Source: Deltaproteobacteria bacterium (lineage in GTDB: Bacteria; Desulfobacterota; Binatia; UBA9968). Taken from it: DNA of 7,359 nt. The notes under the pieces are model-generated. The model saw only the letters and a program-made list of their open reading frames with translations. It did not search any database and was not told where the DNA came from. The position numbers and the translations under genes are program-made. Shown piece by piece: positions 1 through 5,485 of the stretch (the first letter of the stretch is position 1; the number at the start of each line of letters is the position of its first letter). Location: the NCBI GenBank assembly GCA_016183145.1, contig JACPFE010000071.1:1-7359 (forward strand), read 5' to 3'.

Positions 1-31
1 AAATCTGAGCGCGGCAACCGGAGGATGGGAG

Positions 32-1309
32 TCAACTCGGTTCGCCGCCGCTTTCAGGTGAGGCCAGGAACGGCATGATGAGCGCCTGGTAGCCGCTTTT
101 CTGTAGAATCTCTTGGGCCGTTTGCTGCGCGACCAGAAGTTCCGCGTAAGGGCCGAAGCGCACCCGGTAGGCGGTTTCGCCTGGACTCAATAAAATTTTC
201 TCGACAAAGCCTTCCCAGCCTCGGTCGCTGAATTGTTTCAACAGGGACTCGGCGCGCCCGCGCTCGCGAAAGGCGCCGAGCTGAAGCACGTAGCCGTTCA
301 CAGGTTGACCACGAGAATTTTCCCGCGGCGCGCCCATAACCGCGGAAATACCTTCCGGGCGAATGCTCGCCGGTTCTGTTGGGGCGGTCTTGCTATCGGG
401 CTGGGGCGCCGCCTTCAAGCTCTCATAATTGTCAAAGCCATATTCCAGTAATCGTTTCGTATCCCCCCATTGGTCGCGCGCGCCGAGGACTGACACGACC
501 AAAGTCGTGCCGTTGCGGGCCACCGCCCCGACGAAACATTTTTGCGCCGCGTGCGTGTAACCGGTCTTGCCGCCGATGGCACCGTCGAAATTCCACAATA
601 GGCGGTTGTGGTTTCGCACCGAGATGCGCCGCGCGACGGTCCTTTTTTTGACGATCGTATTGGAGCTCACCGAGCTGATCTTGGTTTGCACGATTTCGCG
701 AAAGGTCGGGTTTCTCATCGCGTAGCGAAATAGAACGGCCAAATCCCTGGCGGTGGAAAAGTGGTCCACCGCCGTGAGTCCGTGCGGATTGGCGAAATGG
801 CTATTGGTGGCGCCCAGTTCATGCGCCCTCTTGGTCATCAGTTCAGTGAAGTGTTCGACGGAACCGCCGATGCCTTCGGCCAAAACCATGCTGGCGTCGT
901 TGGCGGAGGAAAGCATGATCGCATAGAGGAGGTCTTCGATGGCCAGGCTCTGCCCGGGACGAAGATACAGTTTCGACGCCGGAACCCGGGTCGCCGTCTT
1001 CGATACCGTGAGCGTCTCGGTGAGCTTTCGGCCGCTCTCCAGCGCAAGAATCGCCGTCATGACTTTCGTCGTGCTGGCTGGCGGCAGGCGCAGATCCGCA
1101 TCTTTCTGATAGAGAATCTTACCCGTGGCCGCGTCCATCAAAACCGCGGCGCGCGCGGTTAAATCCTGGTCAGGGGAAAAAGACCAGGCTACGGAAGCAA
1201 ACAGCGATCCGAGGGAAAAGACCAGCGCGGAAATAAGCAGATGGGAGCGACGCGAACGCCGCCTGTCAAACCTCCAAGTTGCATTAACCCTGTTGAGTTC
1301 GGTGAACAT
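32..1309 (-). CDS. D-alanyl-D-alanine carboxypeptidase (peptidase S11) with C-terminal SPOR domain
   Basis: This 425-residue protein should trim the terminal D-alanine from peptidoglycan stem peptides in the periplasm. The N-terminus has an Arg-rich stretch (residues 13-21) and a hydrophobic segment (about 23-44), which reads as a signal peptide or membrane anchor. All three penicillin-binding motifs are present: SxxK as STTK at 79-82 (nucleophile Ser79, Lys82), SxN as SAN at 135-137, and KTG at 248-250 within GGKTGYT. After the catalytic domain there is no recognisable PBP5-type C-terminal beta domain. Instead a Pro/Ala-rich linker (about 300-335) leads to a SPOR domain (about 338-414, from GYVLQLGAF through YRVRFGPY to the end), a fold known to bind denuded glycan strands at the division septum. 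The ATG start at 1307-1309 lies about 20 nt below a good promoter, but no clear Shine-Dalgarno is visible. The gene is divergent from lipB. The S11 family and SPOR calls are firm; septal targeting is inferred from the SPOR domain. Confidence 0.95.
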   Translation of the reverse strand: MFTELNRVNATWRFDRRRSRRSHLLISALVFSLGSLFASVAWSFSPDQDLTARAAVLMDAATGKILYQKDADLRLPPASTTKVMTAILALESGRKLTETLTVSKTATRVPASKLYLRPGQSLAIEDLLYAIMLSSANDASMVLAEGIGGSVEHFTELMTKRAHELGATNSHFANPHGLTAVDHFSTARDLAVLFRYAMRNPTFREIVQTKISSVSSNTIVKKRTVARRISVRNHNRLLWNFDGAIGGKTGYTHAAQKCFVGAVARNGTTLVVSVLGARDQWGDTKRLLEYGFDNYESLKAAPQPDSKTAPTEPASIRPEGISAVMGAPRENSRGQPVNGYVLQLGAFRERGRAESLLKQFSDRGWEGFVEKILLSPGETAYRVRFGPYAELLVAQQTAQEILQKSGYQALIMPFLASPESGGEPS

Positions 1310-1336
1310 CTAGGCCTACGGGCAAATATTACAACT

Positions 1337-1365
1337 ATTTTATATCATTTTTAGAAATTTGTGAA
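1337..1365 (-). promoter_or_regulatory. Sigma70-type promoter for the carboxypeptidase gene
   Basis: Read on the minus strand, a -35 box TTCACA (1365-1360, five of six consensus bases) is followed after exactly 17 bp by a -10 box TAAAAT (1342-1337, five of six). Transcription would begin near 1330, giving a 5' leader of about 20 nt before the ATG at 1309. The boxes lie in an AT-rich patch (about 1324-1380) that stands out from the GC-rich surroundings. Confidence 0.6.
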
Positions 1366-1378
1366 TAGTTCGTATTCA
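1362..1378. promoter_or_regulatory. Operator-like dyad overlapping the carboxypeptidase -35 box
   Basis: TGAATA-GTTCG-TATTCA is a perfect 6-bp inverted repeat around a 5-nt centre. It overlaps the -35 box of the minus-strand promoter (1360-1365) and lies between the divergent carboxypeptidase and lipB genes. Its size and placement suit a dimeric regulator, but it matches no operator I can name and could be chance in an AT-rich stretch. Confidence 0.3.
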
Positions 1379-1424
1379 GTACGGGACAATGACCTTACGG
1401 TCGCCTGTGTTGGCGCGCGGCAAC

Positions 1425-1453
1425 TTGAAAGATCAGGTCACGGACGATAAAAG
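1425..1453 (+). promoter_or_regulatory. Weak candidate promoter for lipB
   Basis: TTGAAA (1425-1430) and TAAAAG (1448-1453) are separated by 17 bp, with five and four consensus matches. Transcription would start near 1460, only about 5 nt before the lipB ATG, implying an almost leaderless message. Another possible -10 is GACAAT (1385-1390), which lacks a convincing -35. This is the better of two weak options. Confidence 0.25.
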
Positions 1454-1464
1454 TAAAGAGCGCG

Positions 1465-2178
1465 ATGGCTGAACTGGTTTACAAAGATTTGGGGCGGTTG
1501 GATTATCTTGCGGCACTGGCGTTGCAAGAAAACCTCGTCGCGCTCAAGCAGCGCGAAGATTCGCCCGACATCCTGCTCTTCGTCGAACATCCGCACGTCT
1601 ACACTCTCGGCCGGGGCGGCCAAGCGTCGAATGTACTTGCGCCCGAAGATGTGCCGGTTTACCGGACGAGCCGCGGTGGTGATGTGACGTATCACGGCCC
1701 CGGCCAACTGGTGGTCTATCCGATCATCGATTTGCGCTCCAAGCTGCGCAAGGACGTGCATCGGTATCTGCGGAATCTGGAGACGAGCGCGATTCGCACT
1801 TTGGCGGACTTCGGTCTCGAAGGAACACGCAGGCCGCCATTCACCGGTATCTGGATCGGTGATCGAAAGATCGCCGCCATCGGCGTCGCCGTGCGCCGGT
1901 GCATCACTTATCACGGCCTAGCGCTCAATGTGAACACCGATCTGAGTTACTTCAAGCGCATCGTTCCCTGCGGGCTGGCGTGGGCGGATGTAACTTCGAT
2001 GGCGGAGGAACTGGGCACCGAACTGGATCAACGTGAAGTCCGCGACAGATTTCTCCATCACTTCGCTGAGGTTTTCGACTATGGGGATCTAAGAGAGAGC
2101 CCCATCGCCGAGGATGGAGGATGGAGGGTGGAGGATGGCCATCCTCGATCCTCGATCATCAATCCTCGGTACGCGTAA
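1465..2178 (+). CDS. lipB: Octanoyltransferase LipB (lipoate synthesis)
   Basis: LipB moves the octanoyl group from octanoyl-acyl carrier protein to a lipoyl-domain lysine of 2-oxoacid dehydrogenases or glycine cleavage H protein, in the cytoplasm. The family signature RGGDVTYHGPGQ is at residues 70-81. The catalytic lysine is Lys135 in the segment GDRKIAAIG, and the acyl-accepting cysteine is Cys169 in VPCGL; both positions agree with the numbering usually quoted for E. coli LipB. The conserved core ends around residue 205-212. The remaining residues to 237 (EDGGWRVEDG and onward) are encoded by an inverted heptamer repeat (2108-2169), so they look like a repeat-derived tail rather than part of the enzyme. 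The start is the ATG at 1465; the upstream AAAGAG is a weak ribosome site. The stop is 5 nt before lipA, which catalyses the next step. Confidence 0.96.
   Translation: MAELVYKDLGRLDYLAALALQENLVALKQREDSPDILLFVEHPHVYTLGRGGQASNVLAPEDVPVYRTSRGGDVTYHGPGQLVVYPIIDLRSKLRKDVHRYLRNLETSAIRTLADFGLEGTRRPPFTGIWIGDRKIAAIGVAVRRCITYHGLALNVNTDLSYFKRIVPCGLAWADVTSMAEELGTELDQREVRDRFLHHFAEVFDYGDLRESPIAEDGGWRVEDGHPRSSIINPRYA
2108..2169. repeat. Near-perfect palindrome of inverted heptamers, copy 1 (3' end of lipB)
   Basis: The left arm is four tandem 7-bp units: GAGGATG (2110-2116), GAGGATG, GAGGGTG and GAGGATG (2131-2137). The right arm is four inverted units: ATCCTCG (2141-2147), ATCCTCG, ATCATCA and ATCCTCG (2162-2168). 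The two 31-bp arms meet with no loop at a central GGCC, and 26 of 31 positions pair. The repeat lies inside the lipB reading frame, ends 6 nt before its stop and 14 nt before the lipA start. A related copy lies after lipA at 3037-3141. Confidence 0.85.
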
Positions 2179-2183
2179 GCGCC

Positions 2184-3032
2184 ATGCCGAGAAGACATCC
2201 CGACTGGATCAAAGTCAAAGCCCCCGGAGACGCAAACTATCTTCGTCTCAAGCGTATCCTGCGTGAGAAAAATCTCCACACGGTTTGCGAAGAGGCGCGC
2301 TGTCCGAACATCGGCGAGTGCTGGGGCAACAAGACGGCGACGTTCTTAATTTTGGGCGATACCTGCACGCGCGGTTGCCGCTTTTGTTCCATCGACAAGG
2401 GCAAACCGCTGGCGCTCGATCCCGAAGAGCCGCGCAACGTCGCGTTGGTCGTCAAAGATCTCGGCTTGGATCATATCGTTGTCACTTCGGTCAACCGCGA
2501 CGATCTCTCCGACGGCGGGGCTGGCCACTTTGCCAAAACGGTCTTCTGGATCAAGAACCTGAATCCCGGCATTCGCGTCGAATTATTAATCCCGGATTTC
2601 GAAGGCAACCTGGCCGCGCTGGAAACCGTCGTCAATTCGGGAATCGAAATTCTCAACCACAACATCGAAACCGTCCCGCGCCTCTACGGCAAAGTCCGGC
2701 CGGGTCACACTTACGAGTGCTCGCTGGGTATTCTAAGAGAAGCGAAGAAAATGCGCACTGATATGCTCACCAAGTCGGGCTTCATGGTCGGGGTCGGCGA
2801 GACCGGCGATGAAGTGATGACGACCCTGCGTGATCTGCGCGACCATCAGGTCGATATCGTCACCATCGGACAATATCTCCAACCGTCGAATCGTCAGTTG
2901 CGCGTCGAGCGTTACCTGAGGCCCGAGGAATTCAAGGAATTCAAGACCGCGGGTGAAAAGCTCGGCTTTCGTCACGTCGAGTCCGGTCCACTGGTGCGCA
3001 GCTCTTACCACGCCTGGAGCCACGTCAGTTAA
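2184..3032 (+). CDS. lipA: Lipoyl synthase LipA (radical SAM)
   Basis: LipA inserts two sulfur atoms into a protein-bound octanoyl chain, completing the lipoyl cofactor after LipB. The 282-residue product is of family length. The auxiliary cluster motif Cx4Cx5C is Cys35, Cys40 and Cys46 (CEEARCPNIGEC). The radical SAM motif CxxxCxxC is Cys61, Cys65 and Cys68 (CTRGCRFC). The C-terminal RSSY (272-275) carries the serine known to ligate the auxiliary cluster. Other conserved blocks are NHNIETVPRLY (158-168) and YLQPS (231-235). The start chosen is the ATG at 2184, giving MPRRHPDWIK, the usual LipA beginning. The frame stays open upstream to an ATG at 2121, but that adds 21 residues encoded by the heptamer repeat. 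No Shine-Dalgarno precedes 2184, so expression probably depends on coupling from lipB, 5 nt upstream. Confidence 0.96.
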   Translation: MPRRHPDWIKVKAPGDANYLRLKRILREKNLHTVCEEARCPNIGECWGNKTATFLILGDTCTRGCRFCSIDKGKPLALDPEEPRNVALVVKDLGLDHIVVTSVNRDDLSDGGAGHFAKTVFWIKNLNPGIRVELLIPDFEGNLAALETVVNSGIEILNHNIETVPRLYGKVRPGHTYECSLGILREAKKMRTDMLTKSGFMVGVGETGDEVMTTLRDLRDHQVDIVTIGQYLQPSNRQLRVERYLRPEEFKEFKTAGEKLGFRHVESGPLVRSSYHAWSHVS

Positions 3033-3036
3033 AGTC

Positions 3037-3141
3037 GAGGATAGAGGATCGATGATGGAGGATAGAATTCTTCCCCTCGATCTTCCTCGGGGCGGTGAGG
3101 CTCTCGAACCGCGATCCTCGATCTTCCATCCTCTATCTTCG
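3037..3141. repeat. Inverted heptamer repeat, copy 2 (downstream of lipA)
   Basis: Four heptamers GAGGATA (3037-3043), GAGGATC, GATGATG and GAGGATA (3058-3064) face four inverted ones: ATCCTCG (3114-3120), ATCTTCC, ATCCTCT and ATCTTCG (3135-3141). This is the same architecture as 2108-2169, but the arms are separated by a 49-bp spacer (3065-3113) instead of 3 bp. The spacer holds a small CCCC/GGGG hairpin. The repeat begins 4 nt after the lipA stop. A folded transcript might slow or end transcription of lipBA, but there is no T-tract, so I do not call it a terminator. Confidence 0.75.
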
Positions 3142-3142
3142 G

Positions 3143-3244
3143 ACCATAACTCCGCTCTAAGGGCCCTCCGCTCGAGGGAAGAGGATTCGCCCGTTGGGCG
3201 AATGGCCCTCCCTCGTGGGACCGGCCTTAGAGCGGAGTTATGGT
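3143..3244. mobile_element. 102-bp palindromic element with perfect 20-bp inverted ends (MITE-like)
   Basis: ACCATAACTCCGCTCTAAGG (3143-3162) is repeated perfectly inverted at 3225-3244. The direct repeat TCGG lies just outside each end (3139-3142 and 3245-3248) and could be a 4-bp target duplication. Nested inside are a CGAGGG/CCCTCG stem (3173-3178 with 3210-3215) and an 8-bp hairpin ATTCGCCC-GTT-GGGCGAAT (3185-3203). There is no coding capacity. Size, inverted ends and flanking repeat suit a non-autonomous element moved by a transposase elsewhere; a structured RNA or plain REP-type repeat is the alternative. Confidence 0.6.
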
Positions 3245-3258
3245 TCGGAACCCGCCGC

Positions 3259-3288
3259 TTGACATGGCAGGCGGTTATTAGTTAGCGT
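3259..3288 (+). promoter_or_regulatory. Candidate promoter for the aminotransferase gene cluster
   Basis: A perfect -35 hexamer TTGACA lies at 3259-3264, just after the palindromic element. The best-placed -10 is TAGCGT (3283-3288), 18 bp away with three of six matches including the key T, A and final T. Transcription from it would start about 3295-3296, only a few bases before the ATG at 3299, so the message would be nearly leaderless. The -35 is convincing and the -10 is weak. Confidence 0.4.
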
Positions 3289-3298
3289 GCGCCATCCT

Positions 3299-4489
3299 AT
3301 GCCTGGTCGCCCTTTTCTACAGATTCCCGGTCCCACGCTGGTTCCCGATAGGGTTGTGCGCGCCATGTCGCAACCCCTCATCGATCATCGGGGGCCGCAA
3401 TTCGCCAACCTGCTCAAGGGGGTCTTGGAAGGTCTCAAAAAGGTATTTCAAACCTCGAGAGGTGACATCGTCCTGAACCCAGGCTCCGGTACCGGCGCCT
3501 GGGAATCCTGCCTCGTCAATACGCTCTCGCCGGGCGACCGGGTGCTCGGCTGCGTCAATGGCCACTTCAGCGCGCGCTTCTGCGACGTCGCCAGCGCCCA
3601 CGGGATCGAAGCGGAGAGGATCGAGGTTCCGTACGGAGCTTCGACGCCGGCCGATCGGGTCGAAGAACAACTGCGCGCGGACGTGAACCGCCGGATCAAG
3701 GCCGTTCTGGTGCTGCACTGCGAGACTTCCACTGGGGTCGTCACCGACATCGGTGCGATTCGCCGGGCGATGGATCGCGCAGATCATCCCGCGCTACTCC
3801 TCATCGATGTCGTCAGCTCCCTGGCATGTACTGATTTTCGTTTTGACGAGTGGCGGGTGGATGTCGCGCTCACCGGTCCGCAGAAAGGGCTCATGCTGCC
3901 GCCGGGAATGGCGATTCTGGCAGTCAGCCCCAAGGCGCGGGAGGCGAACCGGTCGGCGAAATGCGGGCGCTATTTTTGGGACTGGGCGCCGGTGTTCGAG
4001 CGCAATGCCCGCGGCGAATTTCCCTATACCCCGGCGACCGCGCTGATCTTCGGACTCAAAGAGAGCCTGGCGATGCTGGAAGAAGAAGGGTTGCCCAATG
4101 TGTTCGCGCGCCATGCCCGCTTGGCCGAGGCCTGCCGCCGCGCGGTTACGGCGATGGGATTAAGAATCCTCGCGAAAAACATCAAAGAATCTTCGAACAC
4201 TTTGACCGCGGTCTGCATGCGTGAGGGTTTTGACTCCGACGCCTATCTCGACCACGCTCAGAAAACCCTGGAGCTTCCTCTCGGTCCCGGACTCGGGGAC
4301 GTCAAAGGAAAAATTTTTCGCATCGGCCATCTGGGGAGCTTGAACGAGCTCGAGCTGCTCGGCGCGCTCGCCGGCGTGGAGATGACGCTGACGAGTTTCG
4401 GAGTCGCAGTGCCCCTGGGCGCCGGCTTGGCGGCGGCTGAGACTTATCTTTTGCAGACGGCGCGGGGCGGGCCGGGGAAAGGTTTATGA
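3299..4489 (+). CDS. Class V aminotransferase, serine-/alanine-glyoxylate type
   Basis: This is a pyridoxal-phosphate aminotransferase of fold type I, 396 residues, probably moving the amino group of serine or alanine to glyoxylate or a similar 2-oxoacid in the cytoplasm. Visible family blocks are FLQIPGPT near the start (6-13), the cofactor-phosphate loop GSGTGAWE (62-69), HCETSTG (140-146), Asp170 in LLIDVVSS for the cofactor ring nitrogen, Lys196 in TGPQKGLMLPPG as the Schiff-base lysine, and Arg341 in FRIGHLG, the usual carboxylate-binding arginine. The ATG at 3299 is preferred because the product then begins MPGRPFLQIPGPT as family members do; an in-frame GTG at 3287 would add four residues. 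No Shine-Dalgarno is seen. The stop codon TGA (4487-4489) coincides with the left end of an inserted element. The exact amino donor cannot be read from the sequence; the neighbouring Fe-S genes suggest a catabolic role rather than serine-cycle metabolism. Confidence 0.9.
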   Translation: MPGRPFLQIPGPTLVPDRVVRAMSQPLIDHRGPQFANLLKGVLEGLKKVFQTSRGDIVLNPGSGTGAWESCLVNTLSPGDRVLGCVNGHFSARFCDVASAHGIEAERIEVPYGASTPADRVEEQLRADVNRRIKAVLVLHCETSTGVVTDIGAIRRAMDRADHPALLLIDVVSSLACTDFRFDEWRVDVALTGPQKGLMLPPGMAILAVSPKAREANRSAKCGRYFWDWAPVFERNARGEFPYTPATALIFGLKESLAMLEEEGLPNVFARHARLAEACRRAVTAMGLRILAKNIKESSNTLTAVCMREGFDSDAYLDHAQKTLELPLGPGLGDVKGKIFRIGHLGSLNELELLGALAGVEMTLTSFGVAVPLGAGLAAAETYLLQTARGGPGKGL

Positions 4490-4619
4490 TTCTGCTGAAA
4501 AACCTTCCGTTCATCCTTCGAGAGCCTCAGGACGAACGGAGGAGCGTGTGAAATCATTGGAGATTTTCCGTTCATGCTGAGCCGCGTCGAAGCATTCATA
4601 GGGTCTTTCAGCAGAATCA
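4487..4619. mobile_element. 133-bp MITE-like element inserted between the aminotransferase and Fe-S genes
   Basis: Perfect 14-bp inverted ends TGATTCTGCTGAAA (4487-4500) and TTTCAGCAGAATCA (4606-4619) bound the element. It is flanked by GTTTA direct repeats (4482-4486 and 4620-4624); counting the shared TGA, the flanking repeat is GTTTATGA (4482-4489 and 4620-4627). Inside are two stem-loops: CCGTTC with GAACGG (4507-4512 and 4534-4539), and ATGCT with AGCAT (4574-4578 and 4591-4595). Both belong to the common palindromic style in which a CTGAG core is linked to a TCGAAG core. There is no transposase. The first three bases supply or replace the TGA stop of the aminotransferase, and the right-hand duplicate supplies the ATG of the next gene. 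Confidence 0.8.
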
Positions 4620-4623
4620 GTTT

Positions 4624-5433
4624 ATGAGAATCGACCCCGATAAGTGCGTCGGCTGCGGTAATTGCCTGCCGGTCTGCCCGATGGGGGCGATCTACGTCGA
4701 TCCGGCAAGCAACCGCGCGCGGGTCAACGGGGATGAATGCGTGGAGTGTTTTACCTGCTACCGCGGCATGTCGAAGGAGCATTTGAATCCGACGCTGGTG
4801 CGGGCGATCCGAAAAACGGCGAAATTTTTTCGCTTTCGCTTCGACCCGGAGCCTGACATCTGCCCGACGGATGCCATCGTGCCGGAAGAATTGACCTGGC
4901 CGCGGATAGTGCGGCGCGCCTTTTCCGATCCGCAGGTGCCGCACGAGTCGACAGGGATTCACGGACGAGGAACGGCGGAGGTCAAGACCAACGATGTCAC
5001 CAATCGAGTAAGGGAAGGCGAAGCGGGCTTCGTCGTGGAGTTTGGCCGCCCCGGAATCGGCGCGCGCTTTCGCGACATCGAGCGCGTCACCAAAGCCTTG
5101 GCCGAGCTGGGCGTCGCGTTCGAAAGCAACAATCCGGTCACTTCCCTCATGACCGACGCATCGCACGGAATCATCCGCGCGGATATCCTCGATGAAAAAA
5201 TTCTGTCAGCGATCGTGGAGATCAAGACCAAGCTCGAAGAGGTGCCGGCGGTCTTGAGGAAAATCCGGGAGCTTTCCCGCGAAGTGGGGACGGTGATCAG
5301 CATCGGCGTCTCGACCCGCTGCGATGGCGTCGGCGAGGAGCCGCTGCGGGAGATTCTGGAGCGAGAGGGTTATCGCGCGTATCGGGGAAAGACCAACCTG
5401 GGATTGGGAAGGGTTACGACCGTGCATGACTAA
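4624..5433 (+). CDS. Ferredoxin-type 4Fe-4S protein, possible 6-hydroxynicotinate reductase-like N-terminal half
   Basis: This 269-residue cytoplasmic protein begins with a classic cluster motif CxxCxxCxxxCP (Cys8, Cys11, Cys14, Cys18). A second set, Cys39, Cys42 and Cys45, has no nearby fourth cysteine; the next is Cys80 in DICPTDAI, 35 residues on, so the second cluster seems to be interrupted by a loop. The rest (about 105-269) has no cluster motif and holds conserved-looking blocks TGIHGRGTAEVKTNDVT (110-126), GRPGIGARF (141-149) and NPVTSLMTD (170-178), ending in LGLGR. From memory these resemble the front part of 6-hydroxynicotinate reductase-like proteins; this was not checked. The start is the ATG at 4624; no Shine-Dalgarno precedes it because the MITE-like element ends there. 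The GGGGAAAGG before the element (from about 4474) probably served as the original site. A redox or electron-transfer role is firm; the substrate is unknown. Confidence 0.85.
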   Translation: MRIDPDKCVGCGNCLPVCPMGAIYVDPASNRARVNGDECVECFTCYRGMSKEHLNPTLVRAIRKTAKFFRFRFDPEPDICPTDAIVPEELTWPRIVRRAFSDPQVPHESTGIHGRGTAEVKTNDVTNRVREGEAGFVVEFGRPGIGARFRDIERVTKALAELGVAFESNNPVTSLMTDASHGIIRADILDEKILSAIVEIKTKLEEVPAVLRKIRELSREVGTVISIGVSTRCDGVGEEPLREILEREGYRAYRGKTNLGLGRVTTVHD

Positions 5434-5485
5434 CGAGATATCGAACGATTCTTTCTCCTCGCCCACCTTTGGAGGGAGAGGATGA
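5426..5485 (+). other. 19-codon relic: possible former start of the cysteine-rich gene
   Basis: An ATG overlapping the end of the Fe-S gene (stop 5431-5433) opens a short frame reading MTNEISNDSF and ending at TGA 5483-5485 inside repeat DNA. The real downstream gene begins MTNT. CATGACTAAC (5425-5434) and CATGACCAAC (5600-5609) match at nine of ten bases. A purine-rich GGAAGGG (5407-5413) lies 12 nt before this ATG, whereas none precedes 5601. It may be the ancestral, overlapping start displaced by the inserted repeat. It is unlikely to encode a functional peptide. Confidence 0.25.

Noticed and set aside
2110..2168. CRISPR-like array in the heptamer repeats
   Set aside because: Units are contiguous 7-mers without spacers and are arranged as an inverted pair.
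2121..2183. Upstream ATG as the lipA start
   Set aside because: The added 21 residues are encoded by the heptamer palindrome and unlike LipA N-termini, whereas ATG 2184 gives a typical beginning.
3033..3250. Rho-independent terminator after lipA
   Set aside because: Strong hairpins are present but no T-run follows any of them, so termination cannot be claimed.
2953..3285. Plus-strand open frame overlapping the lipA end and both intergenic repeats
   Set aside because: It is another frame of lipA followed by translated repeat sequence and has no independent support.
3287..3298. GTG at 3287 as the aminotransferase start
   Set aside because: It adds only four residues, has no ribosome site, and lies within or against the likely -10 region. 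The family-like N-terminus begins at ATG 3299.
4444..5166. Minus-strand open frame of 240 codons across the MITE-like element and the Fe-S gene
   Set aside because: It is antisense to clear ferredoxin motifs and its product has no recognisable domain. The part over the element is merely translated repeat.
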